A DNA stretch of 64,000 bases from Aliiglaciecola sp. CAU 1673 (GTDB lineage: Bacteria; Pseudomonadota; Gammaproteobacteria; Enterobacterales; Alteromonadaceae), in contig NZ_JARHUG010000006.1 in the NCBI RefSeq assembly GCF_029223185.1, positions 1 to 64,000 on the forward strand, read 5' to 3'. Below are positions 47,328 through 56,614 of this stretch, piece after piece. The translations under genes and the position numbers were made by a program. The notes beneath the pieces are model-generated. The model was not told where the DNA came from and searched no databases. It saw only the letters and a list, made by a program, of their open reading frames with translations. Numbering within the stretch: position 1 is the first letter of the stretch; every line of letters begins with the position of its first letter.

Positions 47328-47807
47328 ATGTCTCCTCTTTCTCGTCTGACACTGACTAACCCCTGGCATTTTCTGGCTCTGGGGTTTGGTAGCGGCCTGT
47401 CCCCTAAAGCCCCTGGCACTTTTGGTACGCTGGCCGCTTTGCCTTTGGTGTGGTTGGCCTTGCAACCCGGCCCATGGTTTTACCTTGGGTTTACGCTGCT
47501 GGCTTGTGTTATCGGCGTTTATATCTGTGGTAGGGCAGCACAAGACATGGGCGTACATGATCATGGCGCCATTGTGTGGGATGAAGTGGCAGGAATGCTG
47601 TTGACCATGCTGTGGGTACCGTTGTCCTGGTCGACGCTATTAGCAGGCTTTATCCTCTTTCGCCTGTTCGATATTCTCAAGCCTTGGCCCATCAGCTACT
47701 GTGATAAGCAGGTGCATGGTGGCCTGGGAATTATGCTGGATGATATTCTGGCTGGCATTGCTGCCTGCATCAGCCTGCACGCGCTGCTGCAATTTGGCTT
47801 TCTCTAA
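47328..47807 (+). CDS. pgpA: Phosphatidylglycerophosphatase A
   Basis: 159-aa membrane phosphatase making phosphatidylglycerol. The signature GFGSGLSPKAPGTFGTLAAL is close to the N-terminus, DEVAGMLL and RLFDILKPWPI follow; three to four hydrophobic helices. ATG 47328 lies 7 bases after thiL. A TTG at 47313 overlapping thiL would give an N-terminus closer in length to E. coli PgpA and cannot be excluded. Ends at a bidirectional terminator. Confidence 0.93.
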   Translation: MSPLSRLTLTNPWHFLALGFGSGLSPKAPGTFGTLAALPLVWLALQPGPWFYLGFTLLACVIGVYICGRAAQDMGVHDHGAIVWDEVAGMLLTMLWVPLSWSTLLAGFILFRLFDILKPWPISYCDKQVHGGLGIMLDDILAGIAACISLHALLQFGFL

Positions 47808-47809
47808 TC

Positions 47810-47834
47810 AAAAAGGCCCTTAAAGGGCCTTTTT
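47810..47834. terminator. Bidirectional terminator between pgpA and dxs
   Basis: AAAAAGGCCC (47810-47819), short A/T loop, GGGCCTTTTT (47825-47834). It serves both the plus-strand pgpA and the minus-strand dxs transcripts. Confidence 0.9.
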
Positions 47835-47840
47835 TGAAAT

Positions 47841-49709
47841 CTATTGTTTTTCGTTAAAGGACTGTATCTGCGAGACGATACCGGGGCCGTCAATACCGTG
47901 CACGGCATACATCTGCTCTTGCGTGCCTTGCATAATAAACTGATCCGGTAAACCCAATTGCAGCAGTCGGTTACCTAATTGCAGCTTATGCAGACATTCG
48001 CCCACAGCACTGCCGGCACCACCTACAATGGCGCCATCTTCCAAGGTCACCAGTAGCTCATGGTTTTTGGCTAATTCGGCCACCAAGGCTTCATCCAGGG
48101 GCTTAACAAATTTCATATCGGCGAGGGTTGCGCCCAACTGTTCGGCGGCTTGTCTGGCACCGGGTAGTAAAGTACCAAAGTTGAGGAGAGCAATATGCTG
48201 TCCCTGTCGCAGAATTTCACCTTTACCTAAGGGCAGGGCGGTCATGGTCTGTTGGATTTCAGCTCCACAGCCTTGACCGCGTGGATAGCGCACTGCCGCA
48301 GGTTGATTGAGTAAATGGCCGGTATACAGCATCTGGCGACATTGATTTTCATCACTTGGGGTCATGATCACCAGATTCGGAATACAGCGCATAAAAGGAA
48401 TATCAAAGGCGCCCTGATGGGTCGGACCATCGGCACCCACTACACCCGCCCTGTCGATAGCAAAGAGTACCGGCAGATTTTGCAGCGCCACATCATGGAT
48501 CAGCTGATCATAGGCCCGCTGCAGAAAGGTAGAATAGATGGCAACTACTGCGTTGAATCCCTCTTTGGCAAGGCCTGCACCGAAGGTAACCGCATGCTGC
48601 TCAGCAATGGCCACATCGAAGTATTGCTGCGGATATTCCTGTGAAAAGCGCACCATACCAGAGCCTTCGCGCATGGCCGGGGTAATGGCCATAAGCTTGG
48701 GGTCCTCGGCAGCCATATCGCACAGCCAGTCACCAAAGACTTTCGAGAAATTCGGACCACTAGCCTTGCTCTTAGGCAAGCTGCTATCCAGCGGGTTAAA
48801 CTTGGGCACCGCATGGTAGTTAATGGGATCTTTTTCGGCCAGCTCGTAGCCTTTACCCTTCTTGGTAACCACGTGCAGGATATGGGGACCTGACATCTGG
48901 CGCATATTGCGCAAGGTATCCACCATACCGTTGACATCATGGCCATCAATCGGGCCAATATAGTTAAAGCCCAGCTCTTCGAAAATGGTGCCGGGTACCA
49001 CCATGCCTTTAATATGCTCTTCGGCACGACTGGCAAATTCTTTGATGGGCGGCACGTTGCTCAGCAGTTTTTTACCGCCGTCTCGAATGGAGTTGAAGAA
49101 GCGCCCAGTCAGCAGACGGGCTAAATGGCTGTTCAGTGCGCCAACGTTTTCAGAGATCGACATCTCGTTGTCGTTAAGCACTACCAATAAATCTTTTTTG
49201 ATATCACCAGCGTGGTTCATGGCCTCAAAGGCCATGCCCGCGGTCATGGCGCCATCACCGATAACGGCGACAATTTTGCGCCCCTTGTCCTCTTTTTCTG
49301 CGGCCACCGCCATACCCAAGGCAGCACTGATGCTGGTGGAGGAATGTCCTACTGCAAAGGTGTCGTATTCACTTTCGGGCGGCCAGGGAAAGGGATGCAG
49401 TCCGTCTTTTTGACGAATACTGGGCATGCGCTCACGCCGTCCGGTCAGGATCTTGTGCGGATAAGCCTGATGACCCACATCCCAGATCAGACGATCAAAA
49501 GGCGTGTTGTAGACATAATGCAAGGCCACGGTCAGTTCTACCGTTCCCAGACCAGAGGCGAAGTGCCCGCTACTCTGGCTTACGCTGGTCAGCAAATATT
49601 GACGCAATTCCTTAGCGAGCTGCTTCAGTTTTTCCTGTGGCAGTTCCCGAAGTTGCTGTGGCGTATCGGCTAAAGCCAATATGGGGTAATGGGCGAGATC
49701 CAACGTCAT
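47841..49709 (-). CDS. dxs: 1-deoxy-D-xylulose-5-phosphate synthase
   Basis: Thiamine-diphosphate enzyme starting the MEP isoprenoid route from pyruvate and glyceraldehyde 3-phosphate. 622 aa; ThDP-binding block [18 protein letters not shown] with NDNEMSIS, the transketolase-type VDVAIAEQH-like segment ([18 protein letters not shown]) and the C-terminal domain are complete. It is the last gene of xseB-ispA-dxs; the product of thiL beside it is the precursor of its cofactor. Confidence 0.97.
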   Translation of the reverse strand: MTLDLAHYPILALADTPQQLRELPQEKLKQLAKELRQYLLTSVSQSSGHFASGLGTVELTVALHYVYNTPFDRLIWDVGHQAYPHKILTGRRERMPSIRQKDGLHPFPWPPESEYDTFAVGHSSTSISAALGMAVAAEKEDKGRKIVAVIGDGAMTAGMAFEAMNHAGDIKKDLLVVLNDNEMSISENVGALNSHLARLLTGRFFNSIRDGGKKLLSNVPPIKEFASRAEEHIKGMVVPGTIFEELGFNYIGPIDGHDVNGMVDTLRNMRQMSGPHILHVVTKKGKGYELAEKDPINYHAVPKFNPLDSSLPKSKASGPNFSKVFGDWLCDMAAEDPKLMAITPAMREGSGMVRFSQEYPQQYFDVAIAEQHAVTFGAGLAKEGFNAVVAIYSTFLQRAYDQLIHDVALQNLPVLFAIDRAGVVGADGPTHQGAFDIPFMRCIPNLVIMTPSDENQCRQMLYTGHLLNQPAAVRYPRGQGCGAEIQQTMTALPLGKGEILRQGQHIALLNFGTLLPGARQAAEQLGATLADMKFVKPLDEALVAELAKNHELLVTLEDGAIVGGAGSAVGECLHKLQLGNRLLQLGLPDQFIMQGTQEQMYAVHGIDGPGIVSQIQSFNEKQ

Positions 49710-49715
49710 GTGGTG

Positions 49716-50612
49716 CTAGTGATTCCTGTTGACTATATAGCCGGCGAAAGATTGCAAAACCGCCGTATTGTAAGGCAAACCCTGCAAGGCTTGAAGGGCT
49801 TGCTGATAAAGTTGCTGGGCCAAGACTTTCGCCTCGCTCAATCCCAACAGCGCTGGATAGGTACTTTTATTCAGCTCCAAATCCGCTCCCTGGCGTTTGC
49901 CGAGGGTTTGGGTATCTGAGGTGATATCCAAAATATCGTCCTGCACCTGGAAGGCCAGACCAATCGCATCCGCGAATTGATGCAGTTTGGTCTGCGTTTC
50001 TGTTGCGCAATCAGACATACATGCTGCCATCTGCAAGGCAGCTTTGAGTAAGGCACCGGTTTTATGTTGGTGCAAGGTTTCTAATTGTACCAGATCGATG
50101 ACTTTGTTAGTGGCGGCTAAATCCAGTGCCTGCCCGCCGCACATACCTTGATAGCCGGAAGCTTTGGCAAGATAACGGACCAATCGGATGCGTCTGTCTT
50201 CAAGCCTATCCCTTAGTGGATACTCAGCCAAAATCTCAAAAGCCAGGGTCTGTAGGGCATCCGCCGCCAATATGGCGGTCGCTTCATCAAACGCAATATG
50301 GCAGGTTGGTTTTCCCCGTCTTAAATCGTCGTTGTCCATGGCCGGCAAGTCGTCATGTACCAAGGAATAAGCATGGATACATTCCAACGCCATGGCAGGG
50401 CCATCCAAATCTTCTATGGCAACGTTGAGCATTTCGCCGGCGGCATACAATAAGGCAGGGCGAACCCGCTTCCCGCCAATCAACAGCGCGTACTCCATGG
50501 CGGCTTTTAGCTGAGGCGCCAGATCCGGTAATGTGTTGACATGCTGTTGCAACAACTTATTTATGCGTTGCAAATAAGCGCTATGGGCGCTTTGCCATTG
50601 CTCAGACATCAT
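49716..50612 (-). CDS. ispA: Farnesyl diphosphate synthase (short-chain polyprenyl synthase)
   Basis: Condenses isopentenyl diphosphate units to farnesyl diphosphate. 298 aa; first Asp-rich motif in HDDLPAMDNDDLRRGKPTCH and second in QVQDDILDI. GGKRVRPALLYAA binds substrate. Start at 50612 or the next Met at 50609. The xseB stop ends directly before it and dxs starts 6 bases after it. Confidence 0.95.
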   Translation of the reverse strand: MMSEQWQSAHSAYLQRINKLLQQHVNTLPDLAPQLKAAMEYALLIGGKRVRPALLYAAGEMLNVAIEDLDGPAMALECIHAYSLVHDDLPAMDNDDLRRGKPTCHIAFDEATAILAADALQTLAFEILAEYPLRDRLEDRRIRLVRYLAKASGYQGMCGGQALDLAATNKVIDLVQLETLHQHKTGALLKAALQMAACMSDCATETQTKLHQFADAIGLAFQVQDDILDITSDTQTLGKRQGADLELNKSTYPALLGLSEAKVLAQQLYQQALQALQGLPYNTAVLQSFAGYIVNRNH

Positions 50613-50858
50613 TTATTCCTGGTCTGAGTCAAAAGGCACCAGGTCTGCTTGGCCTTGCTGTTCCATCAGTACCTGCACTTTTTGTTGTGCCTGTTGTAAT
50701 TTTGCCTGACTGATCTTAGTCAGTTGGATGCCGCGTTCGAACTGTTGCAAGGCTTCCTCAAGAGGTAGATCACCTTGCTCCATTTTGCTGACTATGCCTT
50801 CCAATTCGGCCAATGCAGCCTCAAAGGACAATTCATCGTTTTTCTTTCTGTTGGTCAT
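50613..50858 (-). CDS. xseB: Exodeoxyribonuclease VII small subunit
   Basis: 81-aa subunit of the single-strand exonuclease XseAB. Conserved helix-loop-helix ELSFEAALAELEGIVSKMEQ and LEEALQQFERGIQL are present. The ATG at 50858 (MTNRKKND) is chosen as the family-like start; the frame stays open 138 bases upstream without similarity. It leads xseB-ispA-dxs, the common order. Confidence 0.94.
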   Translation of the reverse strand: MTNRKKNDELSFEAALAELEGIVSKMEQGDLPLEEALQQFERGIQLTKISQAKLQQAQQKVQVLMEQQGQADLVPFDSDQE

Positions 50859-51188
50859 TGCACTATCACAAGGGTAGATTGGGTGTTGCGCCACGGGCTC
50901 TGGGTCGTCGCGGGTCTGTATTTCCCCGCCCAGTAACACAGGATACCAGCGGTTTGACGGGCTTTGCACCTTACCTGAGGGGAAAATGAGGGTCAAACAC
51001 TTTCACCGGCGCTAAAATGTCACTATAGAATATGGTAGAAACGTCGATAAATTGGTGAAATATGTCAATGACTTATGCAGGTAAACTGACTTGCTGTATG
51101 GTTCGGCATAATCTTTGCTGTAATGATTAATAAAACGATAAGGGCAAGCGGTGATGACAGACTTCCCGCGCTTTGATTGGAGGCCGCT
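50859..51188. other. Divergent intergenic region between xseB and pomA
   Basis: 330 bases without a credible gene. It must hold the minus-strand promoter of xseB-ispA-dxs (a TTGACC at 50991-50996 on the minus strand is a possible -35) and the plus-strand promoter of pomAB, for which a FliA-like sequence is listed separately. Confidence 0.6.
51024..51050 (+). promoter_or_regulatory. FliA (sigma-28)-like promoter of pomAB
   Basis: TATAGAAT (51024-51031), 11-base spacer, GTCGATAA (51043-51050). Compared with the flagellar sigma-28 consensus TAAAGTTT-N11-GCCGATAA, the -10 matches 7 of 8 and the -35 matches 5 of 8 with exact spacing. It lies about 140 bases before the pomA start. This fits a late flagellar class gene. 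Confidence 0.55.
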
Positions 51189-51950
51189 GTGGATTTAGCG
51201 ACGTTAGTGGGTATTTTAGGCGCATTCGGGTTCATCATAATGGCGATGATCCTCGGTGGCGATATCGGCATGTTTGTCGATGTGCCCTCGATTCTTATCG
51301 TATTTTGCGGTTCCTTGTTTGTGGTGTTGGCCAACTTTACCCTTGGACAATTCTTTGCCGTGGGCAAGATAGTGGCCAAGGCCTTTATGTTTAAGATTGA
51401 AACACCCGAAGAGCTGATTCAAAAAATCGTCGAAATGGCCGATGCGGCCCGTAAGGGTGGATTCCTGGCTTTGGAAGAAGCCGAAATCACTAATGCCTTT
51501 ATGCAAAAAGGCGTGGATATGTTGGTGGACGGCCATGATGTGGATGTTGTCCGGGCTACACTGTCTAAAGACATCAGCATGACCACTCAGCGCCATGAAT
51601 TTGGCGCCAGCTTTTTCAAGGCGCTAGCCGATGTGGCGCCGGCCATGGGTATGATCGGTACGCTTATAGGTCTGGTGGCGATGTTGTCTAACATGGACGA
51701 CCCCAAGGCTATCGGTCCTGCGATGGCGGTGGCCTTGTTAACTACCTTGTATGGGGCAATGCTGGCAAACGTTGTGGCCCTGCCCATTGCCAGTAAACTA
51801 TTGAACCGCTCAAACCAGGAAAAATTGAATCAAAGTTTGGTACTGGATGGCGTTTTGGGCATTGCCGATGGTCAAAACCCCAGGGTAATTGAAAATCTGC
51901 TGAAGAATTATCTGTCAGCCGGTAAGCGTGCAGTGGCTGAATCGGAGTAG
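51189..51950 (+). CDS. pomA: Flagellar motor stator protein PomA (MotA family, probably sodium-driven)
   Basis: 253 aa, four transmembrane helices. The start is GTG 51189 after GGAGG (51179-51183): VDLATLVGILGAFGFIIMAM, the PomA N-terminus; a TTG at 51177 would overlap the ribosome site. The cytoplasmic loop has FLALEEAEI, and helices 3-4 hold PAMGMIGTLIGLVAMLSNM and ALLTTLYGAMLANVVALPIA. It forms the ion channel with PomB and couples flow to flagellar rotation. The stator pair lies outside any flagellar cluster in this window. Confidence 0.93.
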   Translation: MDLATLVGILGAFGFIIMAMILGGDIGMFVDVPSILIVFCGSLFVVLANFTLGQFFAVGKIVAKAFMFKIETPEELIQKIVEMADAARKGGFLALEEAEITNAFMQKGVDMLVDGHDVDVVRATLSKDISMTTQRHEFGASFFKALADVAPAMGMIGTLIGLVAMLSNMDDPKAIGPAMAVALLTTLYGAMLANVVALPIASKLLNRSNQEKLNQSLVLDGVLGIADGQNPRVIENLLKNYLSAGKRAVAESE

Positions 51951-51958
51951 GGGGGAGC

Positions 51959-52891
51959 ATGTCTGACGAACAGGAATGTCCCAAATGCCCGGCCGGCTTA
52001 CCGGCCTGGATGGCTACCTTTGCCGATCTGATGTCACTGCTGATGTGTTTCTTCGTGTTGCTGCTGGCATTCTCCGAGATGGACGTACTTAAGTTCAAGC
52101 AGATTGCCGGTTCGATGAAGTTTGCCTTCGGTGTACAAAACAAAATTGAGGTAAAGGACATTCCCAAAGGCACCAGTGTGATTGCCATGGAGTTTCGTCC
52201 GGGACGTCCCGACCCTACACCCATTGAGAATATCCAACAGCAGACCATTGAAATGACCCAGCAGATGCTGGAATTCCAGGCCGGTGATGAAGATTCGGCC
52301 GGCGGTCGGCAAAAACAGCGTGGCACCCAGCGCGGTGGTCAGTCGCAACAAACGGCCCAGGATTCTGCCTCCAGCTCTACTCAAGCAGCTCAGCAACAGC
52401 AGGTGAATGAGCAGGTGAAGAAAATTGCCCAGCAGTTAGAAAAGCAAATTCTCGATGGCGCTATTGAAATGGAGTCTTTGGGACAACAAATCACCATTCG
52501 TATCCGTGAAAACGGGGCTTTTTCGGCAGGTTCGGCATTTTTACAACCTCAGTTTATTCCTGTGTTGCGTAAAGTTGGCTCCTTGTTGGCGGATATTCCC
52601 GGCAAAATTGAAATATCAGGTCACAGTGACAATGAGCGTATTTCCAATGAGCTTTATCGTTCGAATTGGGATCTGTCTGCGCAGCGTGCGGTGGCGGTAG
52701 CCGAGGCGATGGCGAAGGCGCCGGATTTTGACGAGTCCCGTATGTCGGTGGTGGGAATGGCGGATAATAAGCCGCTGGCCAGCAATACGACCGCCGAAGG
52801 GCGCAGTCGCAACCGCCGCGTGGAGATCGCCATCAATCAGGGTGAGCCCATGGAGTCCAAGCCTATTTCAGTGGTTGAACCCGAGCAGTGA
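51959..52891 (+). CDS. pomB: Flagellar motor stator protein PomB (MotB family)
   Basis: 310 aa. One N-terminal helix with the ion-binding Asp at residue 23 (TFADLMSLLMCFFVLLLAF), a plug region, a Gln/Ser-rich linker of about 45 residues (around 100-145) and a C-terminal OmpA-like peptidoglycan-binding domain (SGHSDNERISNELYRSNWDL, SRNRRVEI). A GGGGGGAGC ribosome site precedes the ATG, 8 bases after pomA. Sodium specificity is inferred from PomAB-like sequence and not proven. Confidence 0.93.
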   Translation: MSDEQECPKCPAGLPAWMATFADLMSLLMCFFVLLLAFSEMDVLKFKQIAGSMKFAFGVQNKIEVKDIPKGTSVIAMEFRPGRPDPTPIENIQQQTIEMTQQMLEFQAGDEDSAGGRQKQRGTQRGGQSQQTAQDSASSSTQAAQQQQVNEQVKKIAQQLEKQILDGAIEMESLGQQITIRIRENGAFSAGSAFLQPQFIPVLRKVGSLLADIPGKIEISGHSDNERISNELYRSNWDLSAQRAVAVAEAMAKAPDFDESRMSVVGMADNKPLASNTTAEGRSRNRRVEIAINQGEPMESKPISVVEPEQ

Positions 52892-52915
52892 GTTGACCCT
52901 CTCAATAAAGTTAGC

Positions 52916-52950
52916 AGCTGGCCAGCATAGGCTGGCCGCTAATCTTTTGC
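52916..52950 (+). terminator. Terminator after pomB
   Basis: GGCCAGC (52920-52926), loop ATAG, GCTGGCC (52931-52937), extended by AGC/GCT across a bulged T, then AATCTTTTGCT. The T-rich tail overlaps the thiI promoter. Confidence 0.7.
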
Positions 52951-52956
52951 TATAAT
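52947..52956 (+). promoter_or_regulatory. Extended -10 promoter of thiI
   Basis: TTGCTATAAT: a perfect TATAAT (52951-52956) with the extended TG at the proper place. No good -35 lies 17 bases upstream, as expected for extended -10 promoters. It lies 31 bases before the thiI ATG. Confidence 0.6.
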
Positions 52957-52986
52957 GCCGCGCTTTTTTGCCGCTGCGTCCAATTT

Positions 52987-54441
52987 ATGAAATTTATCCT
53001 CAAGCTTCATCCCGAGATCTCCATCAAAAGCGATTCGGTGCGTCGTCGATTTACCAAAATCCTCGAAGGTAACGTTCGCAATATCTTCAAGGCTTACGAT
53101 TTTAAAGTGGCCGTATGGAATAAATGGGACAAACTGATCCTTGAAGCCCGCACCGAAACGCCTGAACAGGACGCGCAGGTAATTGATCAACTTAAGCGTA
53201 TTCCGGGCATCGAACAGTGTCTGCAGGTTCGTCAAAGTGAATACAAAGACTTGCATGATATTTATGAGCAGGTCAAAGCGGTATGGCATGACAAACTTGC
53301 GGGTAAAACCTTTGCGGTGAGGGTGAAGCGTCGCGGTGAGCATGACTTTACGTCCATGGATGTGGCTCGCTATGTCGGTGGTGGGCTGAATCAGCACTGT
53401 GTCAGCGGCGGCGTCGAGCTAAAACGTCCCGATGTACAAATTGAACTGGAGATTGATAAAGACCAGTTGCTGTTGATTGACCATCGTTTCCGCTGCTTAG
53501 GCGGTATGCCGCTGCCTACTCAGGAAGATGTGCTGTCACTGATATCAGGTGGCTTTGATTCCGGCGTGGCCAGTTACCAGATGATCCGTCGTGGCGCCCG
53601 CACCCATTATTGCTTCTTTAACTTAGGTGGCCGGCAGCACGAGATTGGGGTTAAACAAGCCTCGTATTATCTGTGGAAACGTTACAGCGCGTCCCATAAG
53701 GTCAAGTTTATTGCGGTAGACTTTGAGCCGGTGGTGGCGCAGATCCTTGAGCGAGTCGATAACGGCCTGATGGGCGTGGTACTAAAACGCATGATGCTAA
53801 GAGCCGCAAGCATGGTGGCCGATAACCTGGCGATTACCACTCTGGTTACCGGTGAGTGTCTGGGCCAGGTGTCCAGTCAAACCCTGACCAATTTGCACGT
53901 AATCACTCAGACTACTGATAAATTGGTGCTGCGCCCCATCGTATGTATGGATAAATCCGAGATCATCAGTATTGCCAGACAAATTGGTACCGAAGATTTT
54001 GCCAAGAGCATGCCCGAGTACTGCGGCGTGATCTCCAAAAAACCCACAGTGCACGCCATTCTCGAACAGGTGCAAGAGCAAGAAGCCAAGTTGGATGAGG
54101 ATTTGATTACCAAGGTGGTCAGAGCCTCGAATGTGTTGGACATTCGCCGTATCGCCGAGGATACCGAGAAGGAAGTCGCTCAAGTCGAGGCGGTGGAAGC
54201 CATGCCTGAGGGGGCGGTGGTTTTGGATATACGTGCACCGGAGGAAGAGGAGAACAAGCCTCTTTCTGTGCCTGACCATCAGGTGCTGCATATTCCGTTT
54301 TTCCAGCTTGCCCGCAAGTTTGCCGATTTAGATCAGAGTAGGGCTTATTTCCTATATTGCGAGCGTGGTGTAATGAGCAATATGCAGGCGCTGTTGTTGC
54401 ACGAGCAGGGCTACCAAAACGTTAAGGTATACCGACCTTAA
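52987..54441 (+). CDS. thiI: tRNA 4-thiouridine synthase/sulfurtransferase ThiI with rhodanese domain
   Basis: 484 aa. N-terminal THUMP domain, a PP-loop ATPase with SGGFDSGVASYQMI, and a C-terminal rhodanese domain with the active Cys in YCERGVMSN (about residue 458). It transfers sulfur to U8 of tRNA and to ThiS for thiazole synthesis, linking to thiL in this region. The rhodanese domain is present as in E. coli. Its stop overlaps the convergent panE by four bases. Confidence 0.96.
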   Translation: MKFILKLHPEISIKSDSVRRRFTKILEGNVRNIFKAYDFKVAVWNKWDKLILEARTETPEQDAQVIDQLKRIPGIEQCLQVRQSEYKDLHDIYEQVKAVWHDKLAGKTFAVRVKRRGEHDFTSMDVARYVGGGLNQHCVSGGVELKRPDVQIELEIDKDQLLLIDHRFRCLGGMPLPTQEDVLSLISGGFDSGVASYQMIRRGARTHYCFFNLGGRQHEIGVKQASYYLWKRYSASHKVKFIAVDFEPVVAQILERVDNGLMGVVLKRMMLRAASMVADNLAITTLVTGECLGQVSSQTLTNLHVITQTTDKLVLRPIVCMDKSEIISIARQIGTEDFAKSMPEYCGVISKKPTVHAILEQVQEQEAKLDEDLITKVVRASNVLDIRRIAEDTEKEVAQVEAVEAMPEGAVVLDIRAPEEEENKPLSVPDHQVLHIPFFQLARKFADLDQSRAYFLYCERGVMSNMQALLLHEQGYQNVKVYRP

Positions 54442-55325
54442 ACCGTTCTTGAGCTGACGGCTTGCCACAACTCCTTGTTCAGCGGTGCCGGCAGACCCAA
54501 AGATTCGGCTGTAGTGACGACAAAACCACTAATGTAATCAATTTCAGTGGGGCGTCCATGTGCTATGTCCTGGTGCATGGATGAGTAGTTGGTTGCTGTG
54601 GCATTGATCACTTCATACACCCGCTTTTCAATGTCTTTGGCGCCCTCAATTGCTAATGTATTCATCAGCGTTGCGATTTCAGCACAAAGCCCCTGAATAA
54701 GACTGGCAAAGCGCGGATCGGCCAACTCGCCATTGCGGATATTGTGTAGCGCCGTTAAGGGGTTGATCACAGCGTTGACCGCCAGCTTCATCCATAAAGC
54801 CGGGTTGATATCCTGATGCCACTTGCAAGGGGCCAGCAACGCTGAGAGCTGCTGTTCTACATCAGCATGACGGCGAGCATCGTTTTTGTGGCTGATCCAA
54901 CCCAGATCGGTAATCCCGGCACCGGTTTCAGTGACCAAATCCTCCTTTTTAAGGGAAGCCATACGGGTTATCCCGACCAACAAAGGGTTTTGGGGAAAAA
55001 GGGATAGCGTTGGTGTCACTGTGCCCATACCATTGTGCAGAAGCAGTAAAGCCTGCTCTGTGATATTGGGCTTCAGCGCTTCTAACGCCGGTAATATCTG
55101 GTAGGCCTTTAGCGCAAGCAATAGGATTTCGTTACCCCTTAGCTGCTCAGGAGTAATCAGAGACGGACTTACTTCTACAGCCGCGCTTTGTAATGGCTGA
55201 AAGCGAAAAGAAGTGACCTTTCCACTTCTTGTCATCACCCCATAATCCATGCCCAAATGGTGGCAGCGCGCCGCGAGTAGGCTGCCAATAGCACCTTGTC
55301 CCAAGATCACCAGCTTGGCTTTCAT
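54438..55325 (-). CDS. panE: 2-dehydropantoate 2-reductase (ketopantoate reductase family)
   Basis: NADPH-dependent reduction of ketopantoate to pantoate for CoA synthesis. 295 aa; N-terminal GQGAIGSLLAARCHHLG, conserved LLLLHNGMGT, the Lys in WMKLAVNAVINPLTAL and the C-terminal SSMHQDIAHGRPTEIDYISG, all typical of ApbA/PanE. It overlaps the upstream pseudouridine synthase gene by four bases. Confidence 0.92.
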   Translation of the reverse strand: MKAKLVILGQGAIGSLLAARCHHLGMDYGVMTRSGKVTSFRFQPLQSAAVEVSPSLITPEQLRGNEILLLALKAYQILPALEALKPNITEQALLLLHNGMGTVTPTLSLFPQNPLLVGITRMASLKKEDLVTETGAGITDLGWISHKNDARRHADVEQQLSALLAPCKWHQDINPALWMKLAVNAVINPLTALHNIRNGELADPRFASLIQGLCAEIATLMNTLAIEGAKDIEKRVYEVINATATNYSSMHQDIAHGRPTEIDYISGFVVTTAESLGLPAPLNKELWQAVSSRTV

Positions 55326-56041
55326 TTTGCCTGTTCCTTTACTTCAGGCCAGGGGAGCTGCCAGGGCGTCTGCCATTGGCTCAGGCTCTGCTGGCAAAGG
55401 GAGGCAATAAAGTGTTGTCCTGCCGTCGGTAGCTGCACGTAGCTGTAGAGTTGTCCGCTCAGTTCAAAACGTAGCGCATAGGCATGCAAATACATGCGAT
55501 CGGCCCGTTCCCCTTTATACAGGCTGTCACCCAGAATAGGGCTGCCCAGACTTTTCGCCATCACCCTTATCTGGTGCGTTTTACCGGTGCTGGGTTTGAC
55601 CAGCAGCAGTCTTAAGCCATCACCCAGTCCACAACTGAAAAATTGACTGACCGCCGGCGCCTCTTTGCTTTGGGTTAGCATCCATTGCCCATCACGGGAT
55701 TTGACCATATCGCCGATAACGGCACCTTGTTTCTTTTTGGGCTTGCGGTTGCTAAGGGCCAGATAGAATTTTTGCACTTGCCGCTGTTCGAATAATTTGC
55801 CAAAAGCGGCAGCAGTATGTGCATTTTTAGCCAGCAGGAGTAGGCCGGACGTTTCTTTATCCAGCCGGTGCACCAACCAAAGCTGAGGGTAACCGGTTTG
55901 GCGACATACCAGAGTTACAAGCCCGTCTAGCTCACCTTCCTGATGCACGCCGATGCTTGCTGGTTTATCAATAACCAAAAAATCAGGCTGCTCATCTACG
56001 ATAGTGATCGACGGTCCGTTAAGTGCAGGGGATGGGCTCAT
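55322..56041 (-). CDS. RluA-family pseudouridine synthase
   Basis: 239-aa RNA pseudouridine synthase. The catalytic Asp is in VHRLDKETSGLLLLAK; KPSTGKTHQIRVMAKSLGSPILGD is the conserved second motif. It lacks an N-terminal S4 domain, so the target cannot be told by architecture; it may act on tRNA or 23S rRNA. It overlaps the Hpt gene and panE by four bases each, which implies a tightly coupled three-gene operon. Confidence 0.9.
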   Translation of the reverse strand: MSPSPALNGPSITIVDEQPDFLVIDKPASIGVHQEGELDGLVTLVCRQTGYPQLWLVHRLDKETSGLLLLAKNAHTAAAFGKLFEQRQVQKFYLALSNRKPKKKQGAVIGDMVKSRDGQWMLTQSKEAPAVSQFFSCGLGDGLRLLLVKPSTGKTHQIRVMAKSLGSPILGDSLYKGERADRMYLHAYALRFELSGQLYSYVQLPTAGQHFIASLCQQSLSQWQTPWQLPWPEVKEQAK

Positions 56042-56592
56042 TCCGGGAGAGCTGACAGAAGATCAATCGCGGCGTCGTACTCAAGATTGTCCACCAGTCC
56101 TGCGATTTGTTGCTTTACGGCATCCTCAGCCTTGATGCCTGCAAGATAGCCTTGCAGGCTATCGGCTGTTATAAACTCCCTGTCACTCAAGGCATTTAAC
56201 AATGCTTGTTTAGCCATCGGTGTAGCCTTCACTGCTTGTTGTGCAGTCTTTTCGGTTTCCTGATTGGCAAGCACATTCAGAGTTTGTTGCAGGATGTCGC
56301 CGAACTCTTTGCACAGGGGCTGAGCGCCGGGATCTTGCACCTTGAGCAAGGTATCCAATGTCACACTGGTCAGGTAAAGGCGTTGTAAACCCAGATTACC
56401 GGACACGCCTTTTATGGAATGCACCAATTGCTGCGCTTCATGCCATTCTCCCTTATCCAAATACGTTTGGGTTTGAATGGCCGTATCGGCATAGTCTTCT
56501 AAAAACCGCTGATGCAAGCGCTGCAAAAGGTCTTGATTGCCGCCCAGTTGCAACAGGGCATTTGAGATGTCGAGAAGAGGCGCTTGGCTCAC
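56038..56592 (-). CDS. Hpt (histidine phosphotransfer)-domain protein
   Basis: 184-aa cytoplasmic helical protein. The phosphorylatable His is in QLVHSIKGVSGNLGL (about residue 54), matching the Hpt motif H-S-x-K-G. The remaining 100 residues are helical and unassigned. No histidine kinase or response regulator is adjacent, so its phosphorelay is elsewhere. It is the first gene of a coupled operon with a pseudouridine synthase and panE. Confidence 0.82.
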   Translation of the reverse strand: MSQAPLLDISNALLQLGGNQDLLQRLHQRFLEDYADTAIQTQTYLDKGEWHEAQQLVHSIKGVSGNLGLQRLYLTSVTLDTLLKVQDPGAQPLCKEFGDILQQTLNVLANQETEKTAQQAVKATPMAKQALLNALSDREFITADSLQGYLAGIKAEDAVKQQIAGLVDNLEYDAAIDLLSALPE

Positions 56593-56614
56593 AACTTTAT
56601 CCTATTGTTACTCG

